NCBI RefSeq assembly: GCF_002287505.1
Contig: NZ_CP019688.1
Location: 1,414,674 to 1,478,673 of the forward strand
Origin: Corynebacterium glaucum
Lineage (GTDB): Bacteria > Actinomycetota > Actinomycetes > Mycobacteriales > Mycobacteriaceae
DNA length: 64,000 nucleotides
Direction: 5' to 3'
The notes below the pieces were generated by a model. That model ran no database searches and was not told the origin of the DNA. It was given only the letters and a program-made list of their open reading frames with translations. Below, one piece after another: positions 10,102 through 20,706 of the stretch (its first letter is position 1; the number at the start of each line of letters is the position of its first letter). A program made the position numbers and the translations under genes.

Positions 10102-10392
10102 ATGCAGTTCCGTAAGGGTCTCATCGCTGCAGCTACCGCTGCTGCTGTCATGACCACCGGCGCGACCGTCGTCTCCGCGCAGACCACCCCGACCGTGCAG
10201 GCTTCCACGAACACTACCCAGCCCACTCCGGTCACCGTCACCGTGACCGCAACGCCGGAGCCCACTGAGGAGAAGTCCTCCATCAAGAACGCAGACACGA
10301 AGGAAATCCTCAACTGGATCTCCGTGATCACCGCGATCTTCGGTCTGTTCGGCACCATCGCTACCTTCGCCGACAAGTACCTGATCAAGTAA
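10102..10392 (+). CDS. Small exported protein of unknown function with a C-terminal hydrophobic segment
   Basis: A 96-residue protein I do not recognise. Residues 1-27 are a Sec signal peptide (Lys/Arg start, Ala-rich core, VSA-Q cleavage site). A Thr/Pro-rich stretch follows (about 28-57, with TVTVTAT), then a charged hinge and a hydrophobic amphiphilic C-terminus (about 68-96, ending in a lysine). The mature protein would be about 69 residues. The ATG at 10102 is chosen because upstream in-frame codons do not give a signal peptide. It stands alone between the cyclophilin gene and a strong terminator. It could be a surface or outer-membrane (mycomembrane) small protein; that is inference. 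Confidence 0.72.
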   Translation: MQFRKGLIAAATAAAVMTTGATVVSAQTTPTVQASTNTTQPTPVTVTVTATPEPTEEKSSIKNADTKEILNWISVITAIFGLFGTIATFADKYLIK

Positions 10393-10414
10393 GTTCTTGA
10401 TGCGGGTTCGCCCG

Positions 10415-10449
10415 AACCGCTTGGCCACTGAATGGTCAAGCGGTTTTTT
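10415..10449 (+). terminator. Rho-independent terminator of the small exported protein gene
   Basis: A 13-bp stem (10415-10427 with 10433-10445, one G-T pair) and 5-nt loop, followed by a run of six T. It lies 23 bp after the stop codon. Confidence 0.88.
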
Positions 10450-10461
10450 CATGCGGCAGCG

Positions 10462-10505
10462 AAAAGCCACCGCATACCCCTACTTGCAAGGGGCGAGCGG
10501 TGGCT
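10462..10505 (-). terminator. Rho-independent terminator of the 5'-nucleotidase gene
   Basis: On the minus strand, a 9-bp outer stem (10497-10505 with 10465-10473) enclosing an inner CCCCT/AGGGG stem, then TTTT. It sits just after the 5'-nucleotidase stop and faces the opposing terminator at 10415-10449. Confidence 0.8.
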
Positions 10506-10518
10506 CGGCGCGTGTGGT

Positions 10519-12576
10519 CTAGCGGAAGTTCGCAATCGGGCCGAAGATGGCGTCAATCTGCGGTGCGAAGAACAGAAGAATCAGGCTACCGAGGCCAAGC
10601 ACACCGAGCAGTGCCGCGAGGATTCCACCCGCGTTCACCGAGCTGCCCTGCTTGTCCTGCTTCGCAGCGCCAACCGAGACTGGCATCGAGACATCGGTTC
10701 CAGCGTCTGTGGTGATTTGCAGCGTCTGCTCGCCGGTAATGCCTGCCGGCAGGTCGATGGTGACGGTGGCACGGCCCTGCTCACCCAGCCCCTTGTCCGC
10801 GTCGGTGACGGCGTTATCAACGTCAGCGGTCGCAGTCGCGTCACCGATCTTGACGGTGACCTTCTCCGCCTTCGGCTCGCCCTCGGAGGAGTAGCTCAAA
10901 GAGGTCAGCTGGATCTGGTTCGCACCAGACTTCAGGCCACCTTCCGGCAGAACCACGCCGACGTCCTTCTGGCCTTTGCGAACCTTGGCTTCGCCGCTCT
11001 TGAGGTAGTCGACGAATGCCTGCAGGTCGTTGTAGCCGACATCGTTGCGATTCTTCACCTGGGACTTGTCGATGAAGTCATCGCCGCCTTCAAGCAGGAA
11101 GGAGGACGCTGCAACGGTGTAGTCCTTCTCCGGGTCGAGGTTCTCGCCGTTGATGGTGACGTTGAGGATGCGCTCGCCGCGGAGTGCCTGCGGGTTGTAG
11201 GTGTACGACACGTTGTCGGACAGGCCCATGTCCAAACGCGGGCGGCCGGAGGACGCAGTCTTCTCCTCGGTTTGCCACTGGTTCTCCAGCATCTCCTTGA
11301 TGGTCGCACCGGACAGGGTTGCCAGCGAAATGTCGTTGCCGAACGGCTGGACGGTGAAGGCATCCTTGTAGGACACCTCGCCCGCCGAGAGGTCGGCGCG
11401 AACGCCACCGGCGTTCATGATGCCGAAGTCAATGTCCTGGTTGAGGAATTTGCCAAGAGCGGCAACCGCAGACTGAGCGATCATGTTGTTTGCGGTGGAC
11501 TCGGTACCGCGGTTCGAACCCGGGTCGCCACCTGGGTTGGAGCCGCGCTTGTAATCGGCGTCAATCGTTGCGACAACCTCAGCACCGAGGACGTCAGCCT
11601 GCTTCTTCGCCTCGTCGACAATCGCGGCGACCTTCTCATCCGGCTTGATGTCGAGGGTGGCCAGGCTCGTCGCGTCGTGCTGCTCAACGGAGTTGATGGT
11701 GAACTCGCCGGTGGACTTGTTGTAGGAGAAGTCCAAGTCGGTCACCGTCTTGCCGTACTCCCACGACTGGGCGTAGGGGACGTCCGCTTCGGTGTCTAGC
11801 GCCAGCACGTGGGAATCGCCGCCGAAGAGGAAGTCGACGTACTCGCTGTCCAGCTTCGGCGCGCGCTCGGCGGCGTCGTCGTGGATGAGCGCAATGACAA
11901 CGTCAGCCTTCTTGTCGTCCTTGAGCTTCTTCGCCTCAATGTTGACCCACTCAGCGGAGTCCTTGATGTCAACGTCGGCAACATTCGCCGGGCTCGACTT
12001 GGCGACCGTGAGGTTCGAGGTGGTGCCAATGAGCGCAACCTTGACGCCGTCAACCTCAACGACCTCGTACGGTTTCACGTCGCGCTCACCGTTGTCCTTG
12101 CGGAAGATGTTGGCGCCGAGCTGTTTGTTCTTGGTGCCTGGGTTAATGCGATCGACCAGATCCTTGTAACCCTGGTCGAACTCGTGGTTGCCGACGGCGG
12201 TGCCGTTGGTACCGATCGCGTTGACGAACTCCATCGTGTGCTTGTCGTCCGAGATCGCCGAGACAAACGCGGAGCCACCCTGGTTGTCGCCAGAGTTGGT
12301 CACCAGCGTGTTCGGGTTCTCTTTGCGGATGTAGTTGATGATGCCGGCGACGTTCGCCGCGCCCATCTCATCACCCTGCTTCGGCGTGACGGCCTTGGTT
12401 TCTTTGTTCTTGGTGAGGTTTGCCTCGAGACGACCGTGGAAATCGGTGATGTTGGCGACGCGAATGTTGACGACGTTGCCGTTCTCGTCGGCGATTGCGA
12501 CGGTGGTGCCGGAAAGCACCAGAGCGGTGGTAGCGGTTGCAGCAATCAGGCTGCCTGCGCGACGGAAGTTGAACAC
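10519..12576 (-). CDS. Secreted/surface 5'-nucleotidase (UshA-like metallophosphatase)
   Basis: A 685-residue exported phosphoesterase. Seen: signal peptide 1-29, metallophosphoesterase motifs NITDFHGRLE near 40, NSGDNQGGS near 93, GNHEFDQGY near 117 and LIHDDA, then a C-terminal 5'-nucleotidase substrate domain (MNAGGVRADL, VQPFGND). An immunoglobulin-like segment follows and the protein ends with a transmembrane helix (about 650-672) and a short tail, suggesting membrane attachment. It releases phosphate from extracellular nucleotides. GTG start at 12576 with AGGAG 6 nt upstream. It interrupts the ppiB-rel order seen in mycobacteria, so it is probably a lineage insertion. Pho-type regulation is possible but no box was identified. 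Confidence 0.9.
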   Translation of the reverse strand: MFNFRRAGSLIAATATTALVLSGTTVAIADENGNVVNIRVANITDFHGRLEANLTKNKETKAVTPKQGDEMGAANVAGIINYIRKENPNTLVTNSGDNQGGSAFVSAISDDKHTMEFVNAIGTNGTAVGNHEFDQGYKDLVDRINPGTKNKQLGANIFRKDNGERDVKPYEVVEVDGVKVALIGTTSNLTVAKSSPANVADVDIKDSAEWVNIEAKKLKDDKKADVVIALIHDDAAERAPKLDSEYVDFLFGGDSHVLALDTEADVPYAQSWEYGKTVTDLDFSYNKSTGEFTINSVEQHDATSLATLDIKPDEKVAAIVDEAKKQADVLGAEVVATIDADYKRGSNPGGDPGSNRGTESTANNMIAQSAVAALGKFLNQDIDFGIMNAGGVRADLSAGEVSYKDAFTVQPFGNDISLATLSGATIKEMLENQWQTEEKTASSGRPRLDMGLSDNVSYTYNPQALRGERILNVTINGENLDPEKDYTVAASSFLLEGGDDFIDKSQVKNRNDVGYNDLQAFVDYLKSGEAKVRKGQKDVGVVLPEGGLKSGANQIQLTSLSYSSEGEPKAEKVTVKIGDATATADVDNAVTDADKGLGEQGRATVTIDLPAGITGEQTLQITTDAGTDVSMPVSVGAAKQDKQGSSVNAGGILAALLGVLGLGSLILLFFAPQIDAIFGPIANFR

Positions 12577-12758
12577 GTGAAGCTCCTAGTGAGGTGGAAA
12601 CAAGTTCATCCGCCTTTGTATCCACAATCACGCCACTGTGCAGGTCATTATGAGGTGCTCCACAGCTTACGCTGGCTCGCTAACCTGCCCGTTACTAAGA
12701 ATTCATTTTGCATCCACTCAGCGTTGCGCAAGACGTCACCTCAAAGAGGGTGCAGCGG

Positions 12759-15038
12759 TTACGACATGACGCGATAAATGTCGAAAACCCCTTCGACGTT
12801 TCGAATCTGGTTCATGATCTGGCCGAGTTGTTTCGTGTCAGACACTTCGAGGGTCACCCGGACGGTAGCGATCCGGTCCTCGCTTGCGTGCGATGACAAC
12901 GAAATGATCGGCAACTTCTGCTCCGCGAGAACGCTCGTCATTTCGGCAAGGAGCCCGTTGCGGTCAAGCGCCTCAACTTCGAGGGTCGCGATGGAGGCGC
13001 TGCCAGCACCCGAGGCGTTAGCCCAGGCGACGTCGATAAGCCTTTCTGGCTCCTCTTTGAGCTTGGTGGCATTGGTGCAGTCCGCGCGGTGCACCGACAC
13101 TCCCCCGCCTCGGGTGACAAAACCGAAGATCTCGTCCCCCGGTACGGGCTGGCAGCATTTCGCGAGCTTGGCCATAACGTCGGGGCTGCCCTGGACGAGG
13201 ATGCCTGGGCCGTCGTGACGCGACGCTTGGTGGACGAGGTCGGCGATGGGTGTGCGGGCGGCGAGTGCTGCCACGGCGTCGTCCTCGTTGCCGAACATCT
13301 CGACGAGCAACTTGCTCACATGCTGGGCGGACACGTTGCCTGCGCCGATTGCGGTGTAGAGCGCGTCGACGTCCGGGTAGTGGAGCTGGGTGGCCACCCG
13401 GCGCATCGATTCCGCCGTGAAGAGGCGGTGCATGGGCAGCCCACCGCGCTGAACCTCGGCGGCGAGCGCGTCGCGGCCAGCCTCGAGGTGCTCCTCGCGG
13501 CGCTCCTTGGCAAACCACTGGCGGATCTTCGACTTCGCACGAGGCGAGACGACGAAGTCCTGCCAATCGCGCGATGGGCCGGCGTTCTGGTCCTTCGAGG
13601 TGAAGATTTCGATGCGGTCGCCCGATTTGAGCTCGGACTCGAGCGCCACGAGCTTGCCGTTGACCTTCGCGCCGATGCAACGGTGCCCCACCTCCGTGTG
13701 CACGGCATAGGCGAAGTCCACCGGGGTCGAACCCGCCGGCAGGTTCACCACATCACCCTTTGGAGTGAAGACGAAGATCTGCTGGCTGGTGAGGTCGTAG
13801 CGCAGCGAGTCGAGGAACTCGTTGGGGTCTGCTGCTTCCTTCTGCCAGTCGAGCAACTGGCGCATCCAGGCCATCTGGTCAACCTCGGCCTGATCGCCCT
13901 TGTGCGAGCCCTTGGTTTCCTTGTAGCGCCAGTGGGCAGCCACGCCGTACTCGGCGTTGTAGTGCATCTCGTGGGTGCGCACCTGCACCTCGAGGGGGCG
14001 ACCGGTGTCCGTCATCACCGTCGTGTGCAGCGACTGGTACACCCCGAAGCGCGGGTTGGAAACGTAGTCCTTGAAACGCCCCGGCATCGGTGAGTAGAGC
14101 GCGTGCACCACACCGATTGCGGCGTAGCAGTCGTGCACACTGTCCACGAGCACGCGGATGCCAACCAGGTCGAAGATCTCGTTAAAGTCGTGGCCGCGCA
14201 CCACCATCTTCTGGTAGATCGACCAGTAGTGCTTGGGTCGCCCCATGACTTCAGCGTTAATGCCGTTTGCGCGCAGCTCAGCTTGCAACTCGGTTGTGAT
14301 CTCGTTGAGCGCCCGGTCCCTGGAAGGTGCGCGGTCCGCGACAAGGCGGACGATCTCTTCATACTTCTTCGGATACAGAATCGCGAACGCGAGGTCTTCG
14401 AGTTCCCACTTCACACTCGCCATGCCGAGGCGGTGCGCGAGCGGCGCGATCACGTCGAGCGTCTCTCGAGCCTTCTTCGCTTGCTTCTCCGGTGGGAGGA
14501 AGCGCATCGTGCGCATGTTGTGCAAGCGGTCCGCCACCTTGATCACCAGCACACGCGGATCCTCCGACATGGCCACGATCATCTTGCGGATAGTCTCCGC
14601 CTCCGCAGCTGCACCGAGGGCGACCTTGTCCAGCTTGGTCACGCCATCAACCAAGCGCGCGACCTCGGGTCCGAATTCTTCGGTGAGCTGCTCGAGGCCA
14701 TACTCGGTGTCCTCGACAGTGTCGTGCAGCAGCGCCGCGACCAGCGTCGTGGTGTCCATGCCAAGCTCACCGCAAATAGTCGCCACCGCGAGCGGGTGCG
14801 TGATGTAGGGATCCCCGGACTTGCGGTATACGCCCTCGTGAAGTCGCTCGGCGGTCTCGTAAGCGCGGTTGAGCTGTTCCGCGTCGGCCTTGGGGTGGTA
14901 CCGGCGGTGGATCGACAGCAGTGGATCCAGCACCGGGTTGGTTTTCGCGCGCCCGCCTCCGGTCAGCGATCGGGCAAGGCGCGCGGAGACGCTGCGCACG
15001 CTCGGTCCTGACCGCTTGGCTGGTTTGTCGTGCGTCAC
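12759..15038 (-). CDS. rel: Bifunctional (p)ppGpp synthetase/hydrolase
   Basis: Stringent-response enzyme of 759 residues, full length. Domain order: HD hydrolase domain with LLHDTVEDT near 105, synthetase domain with [19 protein letters not shown] near 300, TGS domain with [25 protein letters not shown] near 425, and a C-terminal ACT domain (about 680-759). The intact HD motif supports hydrolase activity. GTG start at 15038 with GGAGG about 8 nt upstream. Downstream of apt on the same strand, as in mycobacteria (Rv2584c-Rv2583c). One copy of the 11-mer at 13031. Confidence 0.97.
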   Translation of the reverse strand: MTHDKPAKRSGPSVRSVSARLARSLTGGGRAKTNPVLDPLLSIHRRYHPKADAEQLNRAYETAERLHEGVYRKSGDPYITHPLAVATICGELGMDTTTLVAALLHDTVEDTEYGLEQLTEEFGPEVARLVDGVTKLDKVALGAAAEAETIRKMIVAMSEDPRVLVIKVADRLHNMRTMRFLPPEKQAKKARETLDVIAPLAHRLGMASVKWELEDLAFAILYPKKYEEIVRLVADRAPSRDRALNEITTELQAELRANGINAEVMGRPKHYWSIYQKMVVRGHDFNEIFDLVGIRVLVDSVHDCYAAIGVVHALYSPMPGRFKDYVSNPRFGVYQSLHTTVMTDTGRPLEVQVRTHEMHYNAEYGVAAHWRYKETKGSHKGDQAEVDQMAWMRQLLDWQKEAADPNEFLDSLRYDLTSQQIFVFTPKGDVVNLPAGSTPVDFAYAVHTEVGHRCIGAKVNGKLVALESELKSGDRIEIFTSKDQNAGPSRDWQDFVVSPRAKSKIRQWFAKERREEHLEAGRDALAAEVQRGGLPMHRLFTAESMRRVATQLHYPDVDALYTAIGAGNVSAQHVSKLLVEMFGNEDDAVAALAARTPIADLVHQASRHDGPGILVQGSPDVMAKLAKCCQPVPGDEIFGFVTRGGGVSVHRADCTNATKLKEEPERLIDVAWANASGAGSASIATLEVEALDRNGLLAEMTSVLAEQKLPIISLSSHASEDRIATVRVTLEVSDTKQLGQIMNQIRNVEGVFDIYRVMS
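13031..13041 (-). repeat. 11-mer word GCTTATCGACG, copy 3
   Basis: Exact match on the minus strand inside rel, sense orientation, Leu-Ile-Asp-Val. Confidence 0.85.
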
Positions 15039-15105
15039 CGCGGGCCTCCGATCAAGCGTGATGATTCAGCGCGTAGAAACAGTAATACTACTGTGCCCCC
15101 GCGCG

Positions 15106-15654
15106 TTACTGGTCGAGCACCCTGAGCTTGCCGTCGGCAAGCTTCTCACGACCTCCCAGCCCCTCAACCTCCAGCACCACGACATAGCCCGAGACAATCC
15201 CACCCGCGCGCTCGATCAGATCCGTCGCGGCAACGAGGGTGCCGCCGGTGGCCAGCACATCATCCACCAGCACGACCCGCTTGCCCTCAAGGTCCATGCC
15301 GTTGGCGGGGATCTCCAGTGCCGCGGTGCTGTACTCGGTCGAGTACTCCTGGGTGATCACCGGCGGCGGCAGCTTCCCCTTCTTGCGAATGGCCAAGATG
15401 CCCAGCCCCATCTCGTAGGCCACGGCAGATCCCAAAAGGAACCCGCGCGCGTCAAGGCCGCCGATAACGTCTGCGCCGAGTTCCTCGCTCACCCGAGCCA
15501 TCTCGGCAACGACAACGTGGAGCGCGTCAGGATCTGCAAGCACCGGGGTGAGGTCTTCGAACAGCACACCCTCTTCGGGGAAGTCCGGCACGCGCCGGAT
15601 CTTTTGCTTAAGGGCCTGTTTTGCGGAGGAGTATTTGGGCTCGGTCAGAGGCAT
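15106..15654 (-). CDS. apt: Adenine phosphoribosyltransferase
   Basis: Purine salvage enzyme making AMP from adenine and PRPP. At 182 residues it has the family length. Seen: the PRPP-binding motif [13 protein letters not shown] in the C-terminal half, the [16 protein letters not shown] segment near 67, and an adenine-hood type region [12 protein letters not shown] start at 15654 with AAAGGA about 10 nt upstream. It lies between the lipoprotein gene (32 bp upstream) and rel (67 bp downstream), all on the minus strand. Confidence 0.95.
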   Translation of the reverse strand: MPLTEPKYSSAKQALKQKIRRVPDFPEEGVLFEDLTPVLADPDALHVVVAEMARVSEELGADVIGGLDARGFLLGSAVAYEMGLGILAIRKKGKLPPPVITQEYSTEYSTAALEIPANGMDLEGKRVVLVDDVLATGGTLVAATDLIERAGGIVSGYVVVLEVEGLGGREKLADGKLRVLDQ

Positions 15655-15685
15655 GGAAGTGACGTCCTTTTGCAGGCGAATGGGG

Positions 15686-17338
15686 TTACTTGGGCTCAGT
15701 GGATTCTTCGGGCGCTTCAGCGCCGGGGTCGAGATACCAACGGTTCATGTTCCAGCCGATGCCAGACAGGCCCGTATATGGCACTACGTTACTCACGTTC
15801 CGATCGATCGCGAACGTCGCCGGTTGCGCCGCCAGCGGCAGAGACGGCAGCTCCTGCCACAGCGTCTTCTCCTGAGCGCGCAGCAACCCGATCTCTTGGC
15901 TCCGGTTCGTGGTAGCTGGATACTCGCGCATGGGATCGATCGCGTGCAGGATCACGTCGACTTCGCCCTCGGTCCAGATCTCTTGGCCCCACTCCCCGTA
16001 TTCGATTCGGGGCAGATCGGCGAGGGTCTTCCCGTCACCCGTGACGTCGATAATGGTGATGCCTGCCGGTTCACATGACTGCCTGATGGATTCAACCATG
16101 GCTGCGTAACGCTCGTTCGGGTACGCATACCCGATGCGCACCTCCGTGCCCGCGAGCTCGCTGGCACGGGAAATATCGACGTCGAGATTCGGCCCAGCCT
16201 CACCCATCAGGCGCTTCGCCAGCGGATCTCCGTGCTGCACGATGTGCAGCGGCGTGACGGGGACCTCGATTCCTGCAACCGATGACGACGCCTCGGCGAC
16301 GCGTCGCGGATCAACGCACTTCGACAGCGCTTGCCGGTTCGCCGGCTGCGACCAGGTCCCCACCTCGGGGAACATAAGCGCCTCAGTCAACTCTCCCACC
16401 ATGGTCTCAACGGTGAGCCGGTTGATCTCAGCATTCGGGTCGTACCAGTCCGGCGTGAGGTCGCGCAGGTCACCCACGACTAGCCCGCCAGTTTCAGCCA
16501 GGTGCGCCGAATCCGCCGAACCCGGCCAGACAACCAGCTCAGGCTCCTGCGGCGCGTCCCCGTAATAGAATTCATTCGCCCGCAGCACCACCTCGCCCTG
16601 CTCACCCACCCTGGCCACCGCGTACGGCCCGAAGGACACCTGCAGCTCAGGGTTGAAGTTTCGCAGGTCGAACCCTTCGCGCCACACCTGAGCAATCGGT
16701 TGCAGGTCGGTCAGGTTCTCAGAGAGTAAGTCTTGGTGCAGCTCATCAAGGGGGATTTGCAGTTGCTTAGCGACGGCATGCGCTGGCAGCACAGTGCCCG
16801 CCTCGAACAACCCACGCCACCGCGCTCCCCTCCCTTCCTTGAAGATCAAGGTGAAGTCTTTGCTCCCGGGGGCGCAGGTGAGTTTGGCGGTGTCCTCAAA
16901 CAGCGGCATGTGGGAGCCGAAGATCCCCGGGTTCGTCCCGGCAGTGAACGCGAGGAGGTAATCCGAACAGGTAACGGGAGTGCCGTCAGAGAACACGGCG
17001 CTGTCAGAGAGCGTGTAGTTGACGCGGCGAACCGGCCCAGGGATCTCCTGCATCCGGACCAGGTCGGTGTTCGGGATCATCTGCCCCTGCGGTCCGGGTA
17101 CGTAGACACCCGGATAGAGACTGCCGGAGAGGGCCTGCGCCGCAGTGGAGACGCCTTCCAACGACCCAGCGTTTGTTGTCCGCAGCTCACTCGCAACTTG
17201 GTAACCGAAAGCAGGGTGTTCTTCGTCCGCATCTTCCTGGTTGTCAGGTTGCGTGCATGCGGAGGCGAAGGCGACCGAGGCAGCGGCGATCGCCCTAAGG
17301 ATTCGCTTCATGCGAAGCGAACGGGAGTGACGGGTCAC
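15686..17338 (-). CDS. Oligopeptide-type ABC transporter substrate-binding lipoprotein
   Basis: A 550-residue family 5 (DppA/OppA-like) solute-binding protein. Seen: an N-terminal signal with the lipobox-like ASAC preceding the lipidated cysteine (about residue 28), then segments typical of the family such as [10 protein letters not shown] and [21 protein letters not shown] C-terminal parts. The GTG at 17338 is preferred over the ATG at 17311 because AAGGAG lies 9 nt before it, partly inside the secF stop region. No permease or ATPase genes are adjacent; it sits between secF and apt as in M. tuberculosis (Rv2585c). The ligand is unknown, and a role other than transport is possible. Confidence 0.85.
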   Translation of the reverse strand: MTRHSRSLRMKRILRAIAAASVAFASACTQPDNQEDADEEHPAFGYQVASELRTTNAGSLEGVSTAAQALSGSLYPGVYVPGPQGQMIPNTDLVRMQEIPGPVRRVNYTLSDSAVFSDGTPVTCSDYLLAFTAGTNPGIFGSHMPLFEDTAKLTCAPGSKDFTLIFKEGRGARWRGLFEAGTVLPAHAVAKQLQIPLDELHQDLLSENLTDLQPIAQVWREGFDLRNFNPELQVSFGPYAVARVGEQGEVVLRANEFYYGDAPQEPELVVWPGSADSAHLAETGGLVVGDLRDLTPDWYDPNAEINRLTVETMVGELTEALMFPEVGTWSQPANRQALSKCVDPRRVAEASSSVAGIEVPVTPLHIVQHGDPLAKRLMGEAGPNLDVDISRASELAGTEVRIGYAYPNERYAAMVESIRQSCEPAGITIIDVTGDGKTLADLPRIEYGEWGQEIWTEGEVDVILHAIDPMREYPATTNRSQEIGLLRAQEKTLWQELPSLPLAAQPATFAIDRNVSNVVPYTGLSGIGWNMNRWYLDPGAEAPEESTEPK

Positions 17339-17351
17339 GCAATCACGCTCC

Positions 17352-18548
17352 TTACCGCGCGTTCGGCCTCCACGTGGCGGTGCCGGTACCCTCGCGGGGT
17401 GCAATCTCATCGTTCGAATCAGCGACGTGGTACGCCGCTGGGGTGGTTACGGTGCGCTTCGTCGCCTCCACCTCGTCGTCGCCGACCAGCTCGCTGCCCT
17501 GGCCATCGCGGTAGGCGGCGACCTGCTCGTTGTGGCGCCGGTACTTCTTCTGACGCTCAACCAGGCTAACCAGCAGCGGGGTAGCCAAGAAGAGCGAGGA
17601 GAAGATGCCCTCGATCACGCCGATGAGCTGAATCAAAGCGAGGTCGCGCAGCGTACCCACGCCGAGCATCCACACTGCGACGATCATCAGCGCGATGATC
17701 GGCAGGGCGGAAATCACCGACGTCGAGATGGAACGCATCACCGTCTGGTTCAGCGCCAGGTTGGCTTCCTCGGCGTAGGTGGAGCGGCGCGATTCGAGCA
17801 CACCCGAGGTGTTCTCCTTCACCTTGTCGAACACGATGACCGTGTCGTAGATGGAGAAGGTCAACACTGTGAGCAGACCGATGATCATCGCCGGGGTGAC
17901 CTCGAGGCCGAACAGTGCGTAGATGCCCATAATCACGACACCGTCAACCAGCAGTGCGACCATCGCGGCGACAGCCATTTCGCGCTGCAGGCGCAGGGCC
18001 ACGTACACCGCAGCAGCGATGAGGAAGGCGGCCATTGCGAGCAGCATGCGCTGCGTGATGGTGTCGCCCCAGGATTCGGAAACGGTGGAGTCACCGATGG
18101 CATCGGGGCTCGGCACGCCCTCCTGATCCAGCGGCTGGTGCTTATCGAAGATTGACTGGCGCGCCTGATCGATTTGCTCCTGAGTGAGGTGCTGGGAGTT
18201 GATCTCCAGGGTGCGCGCGTCGCCGGCGCCCACGATCTGGGTCAGTTCCGGCGTGACACCCGTCGCGTCGATGAAGGTTTCCTCAACCTGCTCTGCAACC
18301 AGGTCGCCGGCCGGCATCGACATCTTTGTACCGCCCTCAAAGTCGATGCCGAGGTTGAACCCACGCAGGAGCATCGCCACGATGGAAATCGCGACAAACG
18401 CCAGCGTGATCAGGTACCAAATCTTGCGACGTCCGACGAAGTCGATGGCGCCTTCGCGGGTGTAGATGCGTTCCCAGCCACGGACGTCGCCCGCGACGTC
18501 ATCGGAAGCTACCGGTGCGGCTGGAGCAGAAATCTTTGTGCTCGACAT
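17352..18548 (-). CDS. secF: Protein translocase subunit SecF
   Basis: Accessory Sec translocon subunit that, with SecD, uses the proton gradient to pull substrates across the membrane. 398 residues. Seen: first transmembrane segment near 50, the FNLGIDFEGGTKM signature (about 67-79), a periplasmic domain, and five further transmembrane segments at about 165-330. The charged C-terminal extension (340-398) is longer than in Escherichia coli. ATG at 18548, 4 bp after secD, with the ribosome-binding site inside the secD end. A one-mismatch version of the 11-mer occurs at 18140. Confidence 0.96.
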   Translation of the reverse strand: MSSTKISAPAAPVASDDVAGDVRGWERIYTREGAIDFVGRRKIWYLITLAFVAISIVAMLLRGFNLGIDFEGGTKMSMPAGDLVAEQVEETFIDATGVTPELTQIVGAGDARTLEINSQHLTQEQIDQARQSIFDKHQPLDQEGVPSPDAIGDSTVSESWGDTITQRMLLAMAAFLIAAAVYVALRLQREMAVAAMVALLVDGVVIMGIYALFGLEVTPAMIIGLLTVLTFSIYDTVIVFDKVKENTSGVLESRRSTYAEEANLALNQTVMRSISTSVISALPIIALMIVAVWMLGVGTLRDLALIQLIGVIEGIFSSLFLATPLLVSLVERQKKYRRHNEQVAAYRDGQGSELVGDDEVEATKRTVTTPAAYHVADSNDEIAPREGTGTATWRPNAR

Positions 18549-18552
18549 GGTG

Positions 18553-20559
18553 CTACTTCTCCTCCTCCGCGTCCGCAGAAGCGGGCGCGCTCGGCGACGT
18601 CACGGTGCGTTTGGTCGATCCGGAAGTGTGAACGGGGGCAAGCTCGTTTTCTGCGTCGACGCGGGATTCGGTCGCGGACTCAGCGTCAGCGCGCACGGCT
18701 GCCGGCTCCGCCGAGCGGCTGGAGCGTCGGTTCCGGTCTCCCACGGCGAATGCCTTGGTCATGCCGTTGACCGACGGCTTGGACCAGAACCCGCTGCGCG
18801 AAGCCACAACGAGCAGCGGAGCGGTGATCAGGAAGGTCACCAAAAGGTCGAAGACGGTGGTCAGCCCCATGGTGAAGGCGAAGCCCTTCACGTCGCCAAC
18901 GGCGAGGAAGTAAATGATCACCGCGCCGATGAGCGTCACCATGTTGCCTGTCACGATCGTGTCCTTCGCTCGGTCCCAGCCGGAAGCCGTGGCGGAGCGG
19001 AACGTCTTGCCCTTGCGCACCTCGTCCTTGATGCGCTCGTAGATCACGACGAAGGAGTCGGCGGTGGTACCGATACCGATAACCAGACCGGCGATGCCGG
19101 ACAGGTCAAGCGAGTACCCGATCCAGCGGCCCAGAAGCACCAGGGCACCGTAGACCAGCAGGCCCGCAGCGAACAGTGTGAACAGCGAGATCAGGCCGTA
19201 GAGGCGGTAGTAGGCGAAGACGAAGATGGCTACCAACAGCAAGCCGACCAAGCCGGCGTAAATGCCCGCCTGCAGCGAGGCCAGACCCAGAGACGGCGGC
19301 ACGGTGATCGCGGTGCCACCCGGCTCGCCGTTCTCACCGGCGAAGGACAGCGGCAGCGCACCGTAGCGCAGGTTGTTCGCCAGTGCCTCGGCTTCCTCCT
19401 GCGTGAACTGGCCGGTGATCGACGTTGCCGAACCCACCGGGGTCGCACCCTGGATTACCGGTGCGGAGATCACCTGAGAGTCCAGGGTGATCGCGATCTG
19501 CTGGCCAATCATCTCGCTGGTGAGCGTGGCCCACGTCTGCGAGCCGTTGTGCTCGCCGTTCTGGCTGAATGCGAAGCTGATCTCCATCTGGCTGGTTTGC
19601 AGGTTCGGACCACCAGTGATCGGGCGACCCGTGTCAATCTGCTGGCCGGTCAGGCGCGGGCCTGCTGGATCCTCGACGCCTGCGAGCAACGGCACCTCGT
19701 CGAGAAGCAATGTCTGGCCGGTGGAGGGATCGCAGGCGACGAGCGGCAGCGTCTCGTCGTCAGTGCCGGCGAGCGGATCGGTCGGCTGGTCCAGGCAGCG
19801 CTCGGCGAGCAGCACGAACGAAGCGAACTGCTGGGTGGGATCCGTGGACTGGCGGGTCTCGCGCAGCATGTCGGTCGTATCCTGGCGGCGCTGGGACGCC
19901 TCGACCGGGCCGGTCGGGTCAGGCAGCGGAGAAGCCGTCACCTTCGGCGCGTCCACCTCGGGCGCCGCGTCGGCTTCGGCCTCAGCAGCCTCGCCCTCAG
20001 CAGCAACCTCGCCCTCGGCGCCCTCAGCGTTCTCCAGCGCTTCCTCCTGCTGGGCCTGCATCTCAAAGACCTGGTCAATCGCGGTCTGCGCCTGCTCCTG
20101 CGTCAGCACACCGTACTCCACCCAGGAGTTGGCGGTGCTCAGGATGACCTCTTCCATCTTCTCGAAGTCCGGCATCGGCAGGTTCAGCACCGGGCGGAAC
20201 AGCAGCTGCGAGGTCTGGCCGATGTTGCGGATCTCCGAGGTGTCATCGCCGGCCGCGGTGATCACCAGAGTGTTGCCGTCTACCACGACCGAAGCGCCGG
20301 AAACACCCATGCCGTTCACACGGTTTTCCAGAATGTTGCGCGCGTCCTCGAGCTGCTCCCGGGTCGGCTCCGCACCCTGCGGGACCAGGGTTACGCGGGT
20401 GCCGCCCTGCAGGTCAATGCCCAGCTTGGGAGACGCAGCGCGATCCCCGGTAAAGAATACGAGGGAATACACGCCAATCACTATGAGCGCGAAAAGCGCC
20501 ATAGCGCGCACCGGCCATTGGCGCGACGCTTCCCTGGATCGCCGAGTGCTTGTTGACAC
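18553..20559 (-). CDS. secD: Protein translocase subunit SecD
   Basis: 668 residues. Seen: a first transmembrane segment at about 19-38, the KLGIDLQGGTRVTL signature near 46-59, a periplasmic P1 domain, and a C-terminal block of five transmembrane segments from about 415 (with GIAGLVIGIGTTADSFVVIYERI). A long Ala/Glu/Pro low-complexity insert at about 155-210 splits the periplasmic domain. The C-terminal tail after 600 is charged and probably disordered. GTG start at 20559, GGAG about 8 nt upstream. Transcribed with secF and probably yajC. Confidence 0.96.
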   Translation of the reverse strand: MSTSTRRSREASRQWPVRAMALFALIVIGVYSLVFFTGDRAASPKLGIDLQGGTRVTLVPQGAEPTREQLEDARNILENRVNGMGVSGASVVVDGNTLVITAAGDDTSEIRNIGQTSQLLFRPVLNLPMPDFEKMEEVILSTANSWVEYGVLTQEQAQTAIDQVFEMQAQQEEALENAEGAEGEVAAEGEAAEAEADAAPEVDAPKVTASPLPDPTGPVEASQRRQDTTDMLRETRQSTDPTQQFASFVLLAERCLDQPTDPLAGTDDETLPLVACDPSTGQTLLLDEVPLLAGVEDPAGPRLTGQQIDTGRPITGGPNLQTSQMEISFAFSQNGEHNGSQTWATLTSEMIGQQIAITLDSQVISAPVIQGATPVGSATSITGQFTQEEAEALANNLRYGALPLSFAGENGEPGGTAITVPPSLGLASLQAGIYAGLVGLLLVAIFVFAYYRLYGLISLFTLFAAGLLVYGALVLLGRWIGYSLDLSGIAGLVIGIGTTADSFVVIYERIKDEVRKGKTFRSATASGWDRAKDTIVTGNMVTLIGAVIIYFLAVGDVKGFAFTMGLTTVFDLLVTFLITAPLLVVASRSGFWSKPSVNGMTKAFAVGDRNRRSSRSAEPAAVRADAESATESRVDAENELAPVHTSGSTKRTVTSPSAPASADAEEEK

Positions 20560-20706
20560 TGAGCTTTCTCCTTGAATTTGCGAACTGAATCTCTACGCCC
20601 CGCGCACGCTGGCGTGCACGATCGGGGCATGCACATCGGAACATGCTACGGCATGCGCCCGAAAAGTCTTAAGCCCGGCCACCGTGTCCGGCGAGCTCGG
20701 GCCATT

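Noticed and set aside
12690..12705. AGGTTAGC-like half of a DtxR box upstream of the 5'-nucleotidase gene (minus strand)
   Set aside because: Only the left half matches TTAGGTTAGCCTAACCTAA; the right half is GAGCC and the spacing is wrong.
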